From: Planctomycetota bacterium
GTDB taxonomy: Bacteria > Planctomycetota > Phycisphaerae > Sedimentisphaerales > SM23-30
Assembly: GCA_022705365.1 (NCBI GenBank)
Contig: JAKJEP010000083.1
Location: forward strand, 383 to 11,273
Reading direction: 5' to 3'
Length of the DNA stretch: 10,891 bases
Part shown: piece by piece, positions 1 to 6,762 of the stretch
How positions within the stretch are numbered: position 1 is the stretch's first letter
Layout of the letters: the number at the start of each line of letters is the position of its first letter
The notes under the pieces: model-generated
What the model saw: only the letters and a program-made list of their open reading frames with translations
What the model was told of the DNA's origin: nothing
The model's database searches: none
Made by a program: the position numbers and the translations under genes

Positions 1-342
1 CTGCTCCGCCATGAGGAAGCCATCGTGGACGAAGTCATCGCCTATCATACCGTCCCGGAAACAGGCCCGGCCCGGAATGAACTCATCCAGGCCCTGGAGC
101 AGAATACCATCGACTGGATCACCTTCACCAGCTCCTCCACCGCTGCCAATTTCCTCTCCCAAATCGACGCCGGCCTCCTGCGAAAAAGCACCGCCCGCCT
201 GGCCAGCATCGGCCCCGTCACCTCCGCCGCCCTCCAAAAAGCCGGACTCACCGTCGCCCTGGAGGCCGTACCCTTCACCATCCCCGCCCTCGTCCAGGCC
301 CTCTGCCGCGCCGAATCCGAAAAAAATAACAATTCACTTTAG
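1..342 (+). CDS. hemD: Uroporphyrinogen-III synthase, C-terminal part (5' truncated)
   Basis: The frame is open from the first base and ends at TAG 340-342, giving 113 residues. It reads L-L-R-H-E-E-A-I-V-D-E-V-I-A-Y-H-T-V-P, the usual uroporphyrinogen-III synthase stretch before the second domain crossover. This is followed by D-W-I-T-F-T-S-S-S-T-A-A-N-F, then A-S-I-G-P-V-T-S-A-A-L, the typical C-terminal-half motifs of the family. The enzyme closes and rearranges hydroxymethylbilane to uroporphyrinogen III in cytoplasmic tetrapyrrole synthesis. The start lies outside the window, so a fusion to a SUMT (cobA-type) methyltransferase domain, common in this family, cannot be excluded. No gene follows on this strand; it converges with the minus-strand cluster 22 bases on. 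Confidence 0.85.
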   Translation: MLRHEEAIVDEVIAYHTVPETGPARNELIQALEQNTIDWITFTSSSTAANFLSQIDAGLLRKSTARLASIGPVTSAALQKAGLTVALEAVPFTIPALVQALCRAESEKNNNSL

Positions 343-359
343 ACTGGATAAAAAATAAT

Positions 360-377
360 ATTTGTTAAGTAACAAAT
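360..377. terminator. AT-rich inverted repeat between convergent genes, possible terminator
   Basis: ATTTGTTA (360-367) and TAACAAAT (370-377) form a perfect 8-base inverted repeat around AG. On the plus strand it runs directly into more T residues. On the minus strand it is followed within a few bases by another T run (complement of the A run near 350-356). It lies 18 bases after the hemD stop and overlaps the stop codon of the small minus-strand gene, a sensible place for a shared terminator of convergent genes. The stem is almost pure A/T with a 2-base loop, so it would be thermodynamically weak. Confidence 0.3.
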
Positions 378-670
378 TTTTGTTTACTTCTCCATTTTCT
401 GAAAATGGATTCCAGTACCACCAGCAGAAAGGGAAATAAGCAATAGCCTGTCAAATATTCAATCATTAAAATTACGTTTCCCCTTGCCATGGGTATCAAT
501 ATGTCACAGGCGGCGATAACCCCAAAAATCGACGGTAAACAGGCTATTATTGCATGACGTAATGCCTTTTCAGATGTGCTTCCTCGAAACTTACGAGTCG
601 ATATATAGACAGCCACCGGCCAGCAAAAAAATAGCGATGCCGTGATGACCAGATTTAAAAAGATTTTCAT
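365..670 (-). CDS. Small predicted membrane protein, function unknown
   Basis: A 101-residue protein with three hydrophobic segments at about residues 4-24, 40-62 and 68-89, and a basic C-terminus (R-K-W-R-S-K-Q-K). This suggests a small integral inner-membrane protein. I do not recognise the family. The ATG at 670-668 has an upstream AGAAGG, slightly close at three bases, and begins 10 bases after the alaS stop, so it is probably the last gene of the recA-protease-alaS transcript. Its composition differs from its neighbours: 421-480 is about 33% GC and 481-540 about 50%, against about 70% in a sampled alaS line. That suggests recent arrival or weak selection. The ribosome-binding site, uninterrupted frame and membrane pattern support a real gene. 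Confidence 0.6.
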   Translation of the reverse strand: MKIFLNLVITASLFFCWPVAVYISTRKFRGSTSEKALRHAIIACLPSIFGVIAACDILIPMARGNVILMIEYLTGYCLFPFLLVVLESIFRKWRSKQKFVT

Positions 671-680
671 CTGCCTTCTC

Positions 681-3380
681 TTAGCCTTTTAACTTGGCGT
701 GGATCATTTCCTTCGCCGCCTTCAGCGCCTCCGGTATCCTGCCGACCTCCTTGCCGCCCGCCTGCGCCATCTGCGGCCGGCCGCCCCCGCCGCCGCCCAC
801 GATGGGTGCGATTTCCTTGACAATATCGCCCGCCTTCAGCCCCTTGCCGATTAAGTCATCCGTAACCGCCGCAAACAGCAGCACCTTGCCGTCCTCCGTC
901 GCACTGGCCAGCACGATCGCCGCCGATTGCGCCTTCTTCCGCAGCCAGTCAATCTGCGACCGCACCGCATCCGCATCCGCCGCCGGCAGTTGCCCGACAA
1001 TAATCTTTGCTCCCCCGGCCGTCTCCGCCTGGTCCAGCAGCTCCTCCGCCGAATTCTTCAAAGACGCCCCGCCCTCCTTCTTCATCTGCTTCTTCAGCTT
1101 CTTATTATCCTCGATCAGCGCCGCCACCCGTGCCCCGATTTGCTCCGGCGTCGCCTTCAATAGCGCCGTCAGCTCCCCGACGATTTCACTGTGCTTATAC
1201 ATCATCTCATTCAGCGCCCGCCCCGTCATCGCGATAATCCGCCGCACCCCCGTCGCCACGCTCTCCTCCCGGATAATCTTGAACGAGCCGATGTCCCGCG
1301 TATTATGCACATGCGTCCCGCCGCAGAATTCCCGGCTGAACGCCTCTTCCAGCGTATCCTGGCTGGCCGCCCCGATCGCCAGCACCCGTACATTGTCCCC
1401 ATATTTTTCCGAAAACAGCGCCATCGCCCCCAGCTTCCGCGCCGCCCCCGTCGGCATCACCCGAAACGAAACCGGCGCCGCCGCCGCGATCTGCTCCCGC
1501 ACCCGCTTCTCCACCTCGTGGATCTGCTCCGCCGTCAGGGCCTTCGGATGCGTAAAATCAAACCGCAGATAATCCACCGTCACCAGCGAGCCTTCCTGGT
1601 GGGCATGCGCCCCCAGCACCTGCTGCAGCGCCCACTGCAACAGGTGGGTCGCCGTATGATTCCGCTGCGTATCCTCCCGCGCCGGGTCAATCGCAATATT
1701 CAGCTCCATCCCCACCGCCAGCGTATTCTGCTCCGTACTCCCGAAATGCACTGTCGCCGACCCAATCCGCTGGGTATCCTCAAACACAAATCGAACGGCA
1801 CCCGCCGAAATCGTCCCCTGATCCCCCACCTGCCCCCCGCTCTCCGCATACGCGCACGTCCGGTCCAGCACCAGCCCCACCTTCACGCCCGCCGGTACGC
1901 TGCCTTCCGTGATATATTGATCCTCCTGCACATAGCCCAGCAGCCGCCCCGTCAGCATGGTCGTGTGATACTTCTGGGTATCGTCCGTCTCCGGCAGCCG
2001 CTCCGCCAGGCTGTCCGCTTCATACACCGCGTTCTTCTGCGACGCCTGCGCCCGGCTCCGCTGCTCCTGCATCAGCTCCTGAAACCGCCCCACATCCACC
2101 GTCAGCCCCCGCTCCTCCGCCATCAACTGCGTCAAGTCCAGCGGAAAACCATAGGTGTCATACAGCCGGAACGCTTTCTCCCCGGATATCTGTCCCTTCT
2201 TTTGCCCCGCCAGTTCCTCCACATCTGCCGCAAAAATGCTCATCCCCCGCTCCAGCGTCCGGTCAAAACTGATCTCTTCCGCCTCGATGACATTCGCCGC
2301 ATGTTGTGCCCGGCTGACCAGTTCCGGAAAAATCGGCCCCATCGACTCCACAATCGTCGGCACCAGCTTATACAAAAACGGCTCATGTACATCCAACACC
2401 AGCCCGTACCGCGCCGCCCGCCGCAAAATCCGCCGCAGCACATACCCCCGTCCCTCATTGCTCGGCAGCGCCCCGTCCGCAATCGCAAACGTCAGCGTCC
2501 GCGCATGGTCCGCCAGCACCCGGTACGCAATATCCTCCTGCCGCTCCAGCGCGCCGGTATAATCCCCCGCCCCCGTAATCTGCCGAATCCGCGTAAACAG
2601 CGGCCCGAACACATCCGAATCGTAATTCGACGTCTTCCCCTGCAGAATCCGCACGATCCGCTCAAAGCCCATCCCCGTATCCACATGCCGGGCCGGCAGA
2701 GGCGTAAGCCCCCGCGCATCCCGGTTGTACTGAATAAATACCAGGTTCCAGACCTCGATCACCTCCGGGTTGCTCTGGTTGACCAGTTTCTCACCCGGTG
2801 TCTGTTTCCGCGCCGCCTCCCCCCGCCCGTCATAATGAATCTCCGAACACGGCCCGCACGGCCCCGTATCGCCCATCGACCAGAAATTGTCCTTGAACCT
2901 CCCCGCCAGCACCTGGTTCTCCGGCAGAAACCGCCGCCAGATATCCCGCGCCTCCGTATCCGGCTCCAGCCCCGCCCCCGCATCCCCCTCAAAATACGTC
3001 GCGTACAGCCGGTCCTTCGGCAGCCCCCACACCCCCGTCAGCAGCTCCCACGCCCACGAAATCGCCTCCTCCTTGAAATAGTCCCCGAACGACCAGTTCC
3101 CCAGCATCTCAAAAAACGTATGATGATACGTGTCCTTGCCCACCTCCTCCAGGTCATTGTGTTTGCCGCCCGCCCGGATGCACTTCTGGCTGTTCACCGC
3201 CCGCCGGTACTCCGGCGTCCGCGATCCCAGAAAAATATCCTTGAACTGGTTCATCCCCGCATTGGTGAACAGCAGCGTCGGGTCCTCCTGCGGCACCACC
3301 GGGCTGCTCGCCACATACGTATGCCCCTTCTTCGCGAAAAACTCAATATATCCTTGCCTGATTTCCTGTGAACTTAACAA
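681..3380 (-). CDS. alaS: Alanyl-tRNA synthetase
   Basis: An 899-residue full-length cytoplasmic enzyme that charges tRNA-Ala with alanine. The class II catalytic domain carries L-F-T-N-A-G-M-N-Q-F-K (37-47), D-T-G-P-C-G-P-C-S-E (171-180) and N-E-G-R-G-Y-V-L-R-R (308-317). The editing domain has the zinc-binding pairs H575-x3-H579 and C686-x3-H690. The C-terminal DHHA1-like domain ends with a glycine-rich stretch, V-G-G-G-G-G-G-R-P (861-869). The start is TTG at 3380-3378, preceded by AAAGG with 8 bases of spacing. The resulting N-terminus S-S-Q-E-I-R-Q-G-Y-I-E-F-F matches the normal AlaRS beginning, so this start is preferred despite the rare codon. It lies 92 bases after the protease gene and 10 bases before the small membrane-protein gene. 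All expected catalytic and editing residues are present. Confidence 0.98.
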   Translation of the reverse strand: MLSSQEIRQGYIEFFAKKGHTYVASSPVVPQEDPTLLFTNAGMNQFKDIFLGSRTPEYRRAVNSQKCIRAGGKHNDLEEVGKDTYHHTFFEMLGNWSFGDYFKEEAISWAWELLTGVWGLPKDRLYATYFEGDAGAGLEPDTEARDIWRRFLPENQVLAGRFKDNFWSMGDTGPCGPCSEIHYDGRGEAARKQTPGEKLVNQSNPEVIEVWNLVFIQYNRDARGLTPLPARHVDTGMGFERIVRILQGKTSNYDSDVFGPLFTRIRQITGAGDYTGALERQEDIAYRVLADHARTLTFAIADGALPSNEGRGYVLRRILRRAARYGLVLDVHEPFLYKLVPTIVESMGPIFPELVSRAQHAANVIEAEEISFDRTLERGMSIFAADVEELAGQKKGQISGEKAFRLYDTYGFPLDLTQLMAEERGLTVDVGRFQELMQEQRSRAQASQKNAVYEADSLAERLPETDDTQKYHTTMLTGRLLGYVQEDQYITEGSVPAGVKVGLVLDRTCAYAESGGQVGDQGTISAGAVRFVFEDTQRIGSATVHFGSTEQNTLAVGMELNIAIDPAREDTQRNHTATHLLQWALQQVLGAHAHQEGSLVTVDYLRFDFTHPKALTAEQIHEVEKRVREQIAAAAPVSFRVMPTGAARKLGAMALFSEKYGDNVRVLAIGAASQDTLEEAFSREFCGGTHVHNTRDIGSFKIIREESVATGVRRIIAMTGRALNEMMYKHSEIVGELTALLKATPEQIGARVAALIEDNKKLKKQMKKEGGASLKNSAEELLDQAETAGGAKIIVGQLPAADADAVRSQIDWLRKKAQSAAIVLASATEDGKVLLFAAVTDDLIGKGLKAGDIVKEIAPIVGGGGGGRPQMAQAGGKEVGRIPEALKAAKEMIHAKLKG

Positions 3381-3472
3381 CGGCTAAACCTTTCTCTTGT
3401 CTATCGATTAAATATAAATCATCGCCGAAGGCGATACCAGATTTTGCTATTTGATTTTGGGCCTTGTGCCCA
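3381..3472 (-). promoter_or_regulatory. Protease-alaS intergenic spacer with two small hairpins
   Basis: Two inverted repeats lie in this 92-base gap. GGGC (3459-3462) and GCCC (3468-3471) form a hairpin starting right at the protease stop codon. ATCGCC (3421-3426) and GGCGAT (3430-3435) form a 6-base-pair stem with a 3-base loop. On the transcribed minus strand the second is followed by a T/A-rich but not pure T stretch containing TTATATTTAAT. This could be a weak terminator or attenuator before alaS, or a processing site. No convincing -35/-10 pair was found for a separate alaS promoter. Confidence 0.3.
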
Positions 3473-4870
3473 TTACCAATCACCAAAATCCGGCTCCGGC
3501 TTCCGAATCACCAAACGCGGCAACTGCTCAGAATCCTTTGCTACTATGGCAAATTCCCGCAAATTGTCAACTTTGTTTTGCCCCACCGCTGTAATCACTT
3601 CTCCCGGCCGGATCCCCTCCCGCTCCGCCTCGCTGCCCGCCTCCACCTCATAAACCAGTACCCCGCCCTCCCGAAAATCTAGCCCCAGCTTCGTCCTCCG
3701 CCACTCCGTAAGATCCTTCAATTCCAGCCCCCACGCCGCCAGCGAAGGCAGCCGCGCCTCCTCCTGATACCCTTCCAGATCCCGCACCGTCCGGCTGACC
3801 AGCGGGATTGCCACCTCCCGCTTTTCCGGCTCATTCTCCCCGGAACGAATGATCTCCACCTGCACCACCTCACCCGGCTGCCGTTGATTGATCCGTTGCA
3901 TCAGTTCCCCCGGACTGTAAATCCGCTCCCCGCCCAGTCCCACGATCACATCCCCCCGCCTCAGCCCTTCCTGCTGGGCCGGCGAGCCTAACAGAACTAT
4001 ATCCACCAGCGCCCCGGATACATCCTCCAGTCCCAGCCGGCTTTGCACCGCCGCCGAAATATCCACCGTACTGACTCCCAAAAACGCATGGGCCGGCTCC
4101 TGCCCTTCCTTCAAAGCCGCAATCTTCGCCAGCGTCCGCTCATCCAGCGCTATCGCAAACCCAAAAGACTGCTTCTGATTCCGCGACGTCGCCATCGCCG
4201 TATTCACCCCGATCACCTGCCCCTGCGTATTGATCAGCGGCCCACCGCTGTTGCCCGGCAGCGTGATTGCACTGGTCTGGATCAGATTGTCATAATACCG
4301 GTCGTTCGCCGGATCGATCCCCCCCTGCAGTGACTGGTTCAGCCTGCTGATCCGCCCGAACGTTGCCACCGCCCGCCCGTCCGCCCCCGTCCCCAGCGGA
4401 TTGCCCAGCGCAATCACCACCTGACCCACCGCCAGCTTCCCCGGCTCCGCCGGCGGCAGCGGCTTTAACTCGCCCGCCTCCACCCTTAGCACCGCCAGAT
4501 CCGTTCGCGGATCACCCGCCACCAGCTTGGCATACAATTTCCGCCGGTCCGCCAGCGTCACCCGGATACTCTTCGCTTCATGCACCACATGCTCATTGGT
4601 CAGAATATGCCCTTGGCGATCCAGAATAAAGCCGCTGCCGATGTTTTGATATACCAGATTCCGGACCCCGCTCTCCTGCTCCGCATCCAGCGCCACCACC
4701 GACTGCGCCGCTGCCTCCACCACCGCACTGAAGCGATCATAGGCTTCGCTTTGGTCCAGCCCCTCCTGCCGCATCCGCTGCTGATAAAGCAGCAAAACCG
4801 CTGCCGTCAGCGCGCAGAACGCCAACACCACCGACAGCCGGTTCATAGTCCGGTTCGTAATCTGGCTCAT
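3473..4870 (-). CDS. HtrA/DegP-like membrane-anchored serine protease with two PDZ domains
   Basis: A 465-residue trypsin-fold protease (S1C type) expected to degrade or sense misfolded envelope proteins. Residues 11-30 are a hydrophobic anchor, or uncleaved signal, with no obvious cleavage site. The protease domain carries a complete triad: H94 in T-N-E-H-V-V, D124 in R-T-D-L-A-V-L, and S208 in P-G-N-S-G-G-P-L. A PDZ domain follows at about 262-345 (F-L-G-V-S onward, with G-L-R-R-G-D-V-I). A second lies at about 378-455 (with G-I-R-P-G-E-V-I-T-A-V-G). The ATG at 4870-4868 has a strong AGGAGG a few bases upstream. It begins 42 bases after recA stops and on the same strand, so co-transcription is likely. 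The family call is firm; whether it is functionally DegP, DegQ or DegS cannot be decided. Confidence 0.93.
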   Translation of the reverse strand: MSQITNRTMNRLSVVLAFCALTAAVLLLYQQRMRQEGLDQSEAYDRFSAVVEAAAQSVVALDAEQESGVRNLVYQNIGSGFILDRQGHILTNEHVVHEAKSIRVTLADRRKLYAKLVAGDPRTDLAVLRVEAGELKPLPPAEPGKLAVGQVVIALGNPLGTGADGRAVATFGRISRLNQSLQGGIDPANDRYYDNLIQTSAITLPGNSGGPLINTQGQVIGVNTAMATSRNQKQSFGFAIALDERTLAKIAALKEGQEPAHAFLGVSTVDISAAVQSRLGLEDVSGALVDIVLLGSPAQQEGLRRGDVIVGLGGERIYSPGELMQRINQRQPGEVVQVEIIRSGENEPEKREVAIPLVSRTVRDLEGYQEEARLPSLAAWGLELKDLTEWRRTKLGLDFREGGVLVYEVEAGSEAEREGIRPGEVITAVGQNKVDNLREFAIVAKDSEQLPRLVIRKPEPDFGDW

Positions 4871-4912
4871 CCATTCCTCCTGCCGCCTTCTGGCACCGGC
4901 AAACGGTAGGAT

Positions 4913-6043
4913 TTATCTCTTACCCGCCTTTTTCCCGCTTGCCTTGGCGCTTTTTGGCTCCTCGGACTCCATCTCCTCTTCTTCCGTTTCCGCTGGCTTG
5001 GTCCGGATAGCGACCCCCTTGCTGTTGATCCCATGCACTTCCAGAATCTTGCCGCGCAGTTCCTCCGCCAACTGCGGATTCTCCCGCAAAAATTCCTTGG
5101 CCTTCTCCCGGCCCTGCCCGATCACCGCATTGCCATACCGCAGAAACGCCCCGCTCTTTTCTATGACGTTTTCATTTACCGCCAGATCGATCAAATCGCC
5201 CAGCGTACTGATCCCCTCGTCGAACATAATATCAAATTCCGTTTCCCGGAAGGGAGGGGCGATCTTGTTTTTCACCACCCGCGCCCGCACCCGGTTGCCC
5301 GTCGCCCCGTTGGCATCCTTGATCGTGCTCACCCGCCGGATATCGATCCGCACCGTACTGTAAAACTTCAACGCCCGCCCGCCCGGCGTCGTTTCCGGAT
5401 TGCCGAACATCACCCCGATCTTTTCCCGGATCTGATTAATAAAGATCACCACCGTCTTGCTCTTGCTGATCGCCCCCGTCAGCTTCCGCATCGCCTGGCT
5501 CATCAGCCGCGCCTGCAAGCCCACATGGCTGTCGCCCATCTCCCCCTGGATTTCCGCCTGCGGGATCAACGCCGCCACCGAATCCACCACGATAATATCC
5601 ACCGCATTGCTCCGCACCAGCATCTCCACGATATTCAGCGCCTGTTCCCCGCTGTCCGGCTGCGAGACCAGCAGCGATTCCAGGTTCACCCCGATCCGCT
5701 TGGCCCAGCTCGGATCCAAAGCATGTTCCGCATCGATAAACGCCGCCACCCCGCCTTTCTTCTGCGCCTCCGCCACCGTATGCAGTGCCAGCGTCGTCTT
5801 GCCGCTCGATTCCGGCCCGAACATCTCGATGATCCGGCCCCGCGGAATCCCCCGCCCCCCCAGCGCCAGGTCCAGCGACAGCGATCCCGTGCTGATCCCC
5901 GCCACCGAGGCCACGCTCGATTCGTCCAGATGCATGATCGTGCCTTCCCCGAACTGCTTCTCGATCTGCGTCAACGCCCGATCCAGTGCCGAGGATTCCT
6001 TGCCTTCCGTCTTCTCTGCCGCTTTACTGCTGCCCTTTGCCAT
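4913..6043 (-). CDS. recA: RecA recombinase
   Basis: A 376-residue cytoplasmic ATPase that forms filaments on single-stranded DNA, drives strand exchange and stimulates LexA-type self-cleavage in the SOS response. Visible motifs are Walker A G-P-E-S-S-G-K-T (76-83), the F-I-D-A-E-H-A-L-D-P core (102-111), Walker B I-I-V-V-D-S (150-155), loop L1 around 165-175, and loop L2 around 213-222 (F-G-N-P-E-T-T-P-G-G). The C-terminal tail has an acidic run (353-362) but then ends in a basic, Lys-rich segment, K-A-S-G-K-K-A-G-K-R. The ATG at 6043-6041 is preceded by AGGAGA at good spacing. It is the first gene of the minus-strand cluster, followed after 42 bases by the HtrA-like protease. No clear LexA box was recognised upstream. 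Confidence 0.98.
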   Translation of the reverse strand: MAKGSSKAAEKTEGKESSALDRALTQIEKQFGEGTIMHLDESSVASVAGISTGSLSLDLALGGRGIPRGRIIEMFGPESSGKTTLALHTVAEAQKKGGVAAFIDAEHALDPSWAKRIGVNLESLLVSQPDSGEQALNIVEMLVRSNAVDIIVVDSVAALIPQAEIQGEMGDSHVGLQARLMSQAMRKLTGAISKSKTVVIFINQIREKIGVMFGNPETTPGGRALKFYSTVRIDIRRVSTIKDANGATGNRVRARVVKNKIAPPFRETEFDIMFDEGISTLGDLIDLAVNENVIEKSGAFLRYGNAVIGQGREKAKEFLRENPQLAEELRGKILEVHGINSKGVAIRTKPAETEEEEMESEEPKSAKASGKKAGKR

Positions 6044-6093
6044 ACCGTCTCCTGTTCTGTTAAAAATCTGATTTCCAATCCGTTAATCGCCCC

Positions 6094-6121
6094 AGCTTAC
6101 GCAATCCCCCAGCCATTTCAA
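6094..6121 (-). promoter_or_regulatory. Weak candidate promoter for the recA cluster
   Basis: On the minus strand TTGAAA (6121-6116) is followed after 16 bases by TAAGCT (6099-6094), giving a predicted transcript start roughly 40 bases before the recA ATG. The -35 matches the sigma-70 consensus at 5 of 6 bases but the -10 only at 3 of 6, so this is tentative. No convincing SOS operator, either the CTG-N10-CAG type or the GAAC-N4-GTTC type, was seen between 6044 and 6200. Confidence 0.22.
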
Positions 6122-6374
6122 GAAAAAACTCCCTGACCCTAACAAATTCTTAACATCGCCCCTTCCATTCTCGATAATTTCCTACTGATAAATCCTACTA
6201 CTACATTTCCTATGCCTTATTTTGAAAAATGTAACGACACCTTAATAAGATCTAAATTTCATTCTATTTATAATTATCGGACCAAAATCATCCTTCGTCT
6301 TCCATTTATTTTCAACTCCATTTTAAAAGGGATAGCAGCCCCCCTTGGATTAAGCTGGTATGATGAGGCAATCA

Positions 6375-6421
6375 ATATATGTTATAACCACTTGTCAATT
6401 AATAACATATATAATTTTTTT
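6375..6421 (+). terminator. Eleven-base inverted repeat followed by seven T
   Basis: ATATATGTTAT (6375-6385) and ATAACATATAT (6402-6412) are perfect reverse complements separated by 16 bases. They are followed by AA and seven T (6415-6421). The shape is that of a plus-strand intrinsic terminator, but the stem is nearly all A/T and no plus-strand gene lies upstream to terminate. It could instead insulate the downstream promoter from antisense transcripts, or be a regulator-binding palindrome. Confidence 0.35.
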
Positions 6422-6436
6422 GTCGGGCCTTACTCG

Positions 6437-6465
6437 TTGACATACCTGCTTATTTCTGCTATCCT
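6437..6465 (+). promoter_or_regulatory. Candidate sigma-70-type promoter for the dockerin-like gene
   Basis: TTGACA (6437-6442) matches the -35 consensus fully. After exactly 17 bases it is followed by TATCCT (6460-6465), which matches 4 of 6 -10 positions and carries an extended -10 TG at 6457-6458. Transcription would start near 6472, leaving a leader of about 290 bases before the ATG at 6763. This is the best promoter match in the window. Confidence 0.5.
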
Positions 6466-6549
6466 ACCAAATATGACATAATCTGGAAACAGCATGACGA
6501 TGAGACGGCAAGCTAATCGAAATCATCTACGCATAAACAAACATATCGC

Positions 6550-6591
6550 AAGCAGACTCTACATGATCGTAAACGCCCCATAAGCAGACTC
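6550..6591. repeat. Ten-base direct repeat, spaced 32 bases
   Basis: AAGCAGACTC occurs at 6550-6559 and again at 6582-6591. The start-to-start distance of 32 bases is about three helical turns, which would place two bound regulators on the same face of the DNA. The second copy is also the entire loop of the CCCAT/ATGGG hairpin. Confidence 0.6.
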
Positions 6592-6606
6592 ATGGGAAAG
6601 GAGGTG

Positions 6607-6702
6607 ATGGAGCAAAACAGCGGAAATGGGGTAGTGCAATGGTTGACGGAACCGCCAAAAGTCAATTTCGTCATCCAAAAACTCACTCTGGCTCCCCAAT
6701 AA
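6607..6702 (+). CDS. Possible 31-codon leader peptide
   Basis: An ATG at 6607 opens a frame of 31 codons (M-E-Q-N-S-G-N-G-V-V-Q-W-L-T onward) ending at TAA 6700-6702. The only reason to consider it is the unusually perfect ribosome-binding sequence AAAGGAGGTGAT at 6597-6608. However, that sequence overlaps the ATG, and the GGAGG core lies only two bases from it, closer than normal. A GTG in the same frame at 6634 is too far away. The peptide has no recognisable domain. It may be a regulatory leader peptide, a ribosome-binding decoy or chance; low confidence. Confidence 0.18.
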   Translation: MEQNSGNGVVQWLTEPPKVNFVIQKLTLAPQ

Positions 6703-6720
6703 CAAGGGGTCGAAGTTTTT

Positions 6721-6736
6721 TTGACGCTCACGTCAA
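6721..6736. repeat. Short perfect hairpin upstream of the dockerin-like gene
   Basis: TTGACG (6721-6726) and CGTCAA (6731-6736) are perfect reverse complements around CTCA, 26 bases before the ATG at 6763. The position fits an operator or an RNA hairpin just upstream of the ribosome-binding site AAAGGAG. Confidence 0.5.
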
Positions 6737-6762
6737 TGGTTAAATTTTTGAAAGGAGAAAAT

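Larger units (their letters stand above)
6044..6436. other. AT-rich divergent intergenic region, left part
   Basis: This stretch separates recA (minus strand) from the dockerin-like gene (plus strand). It is clearly richer in A and T than the flanking genes. Apart from the weak recA promoter candidate and the inverted repeat at 6375-6421, I see no gene. The 89-codon open frame from 6212 to 6481 has no ribosome-binding site and runs across the hairpin and the promoter candidate, so it is not annotated. Confidence 0.6.
6472..6762 (+). promoter_or_regulatory. Long structured 5' leader of the dockerin-like gene
   Basis: If the promoter at 6437 is used, this becomes an untranslated leader of about 290 bases. 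It contains: a direct repeat AAGCAGACTC (6550-6559, 6582-6591); a hairpin CCCAT/ATGGG (6577-6581, 6592-6596) whose loop is exactly the second repeat; the anti-SD complement AAAGGAGGTGAT (6597-6608); TTGAC/GTCAA arms (6643-6647, 6661-6665); AAAAACT/AGTTTTT (6677-6683, 6714-6720) enclosing CCCC/GGGG (6694-6697, 6706-6709); a T7 run (6716-6722); and TTGACG/CGTCAA with a 4-base loop (6721-6726, 6731-6736). This is dense secondary structure for an ordinary leader. I could not match it to a known riboswitch class. Confidence 0.4.

Noticed and set aside
11..358. Open frame of 115 codons overlapping hemD in another frame
   Set aside because: Ser/Pro-rich shadow of the hemD frame, which has recognisable uroporphyrinogen-III synthase motifs.
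1191..3371. Open frame of 726 codons on the plus strand
   Set aside because: It is entirely antisense to alaS, whose motifs are complete. The Arg/Pro/His-rich translation is what G-ending codons of the opposite strand produce.
5033..6136. Open frame of 367 codons on the plus strand across recA
   Set aside because: Antisense to a complete recA, with a His/Pro/Arg-rich low-complexity translation typical of a shadow frame.
6044..6200. SOS (LexA) box upstream of recA
   Set aside because: I looked for CTG-N10-CAG and GAAC-N4-GTTC type palindromes and found no good match. The sequence TAACAAATTCTTA is only a weak imperfect palindrome.
6212..6481. Open frame of 89 codons in the AT-rich intergenic region
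   Set aside because: No ribosome-binding site before its ATG, no recognisable domain, and it spans the 6375-6421 hairpin with T7 and the best promoter candidate. Long frames are easy in AT-rich DNA only by chance, but nothing positive supports this one.
6513..6731. Open frame of 72 codons on the minus strand in the leader region
   Set aside because: It starts with GTG, has no ribosome-binding site, and overlaps the structured leader. The Cys/Thr/Phe-rich translation matched no family I know; a decayed mobile-element fragment remains possible but unsupported.
6721..6762. TTG at 6721 as start of the dockerin-like gene
   Set aside because: It would add 14 residues before the signal peptide and sits in a hairpin without a ribosome-binding site. 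ATG 6763 has AAAGGAG and gives a clean signal peptide.
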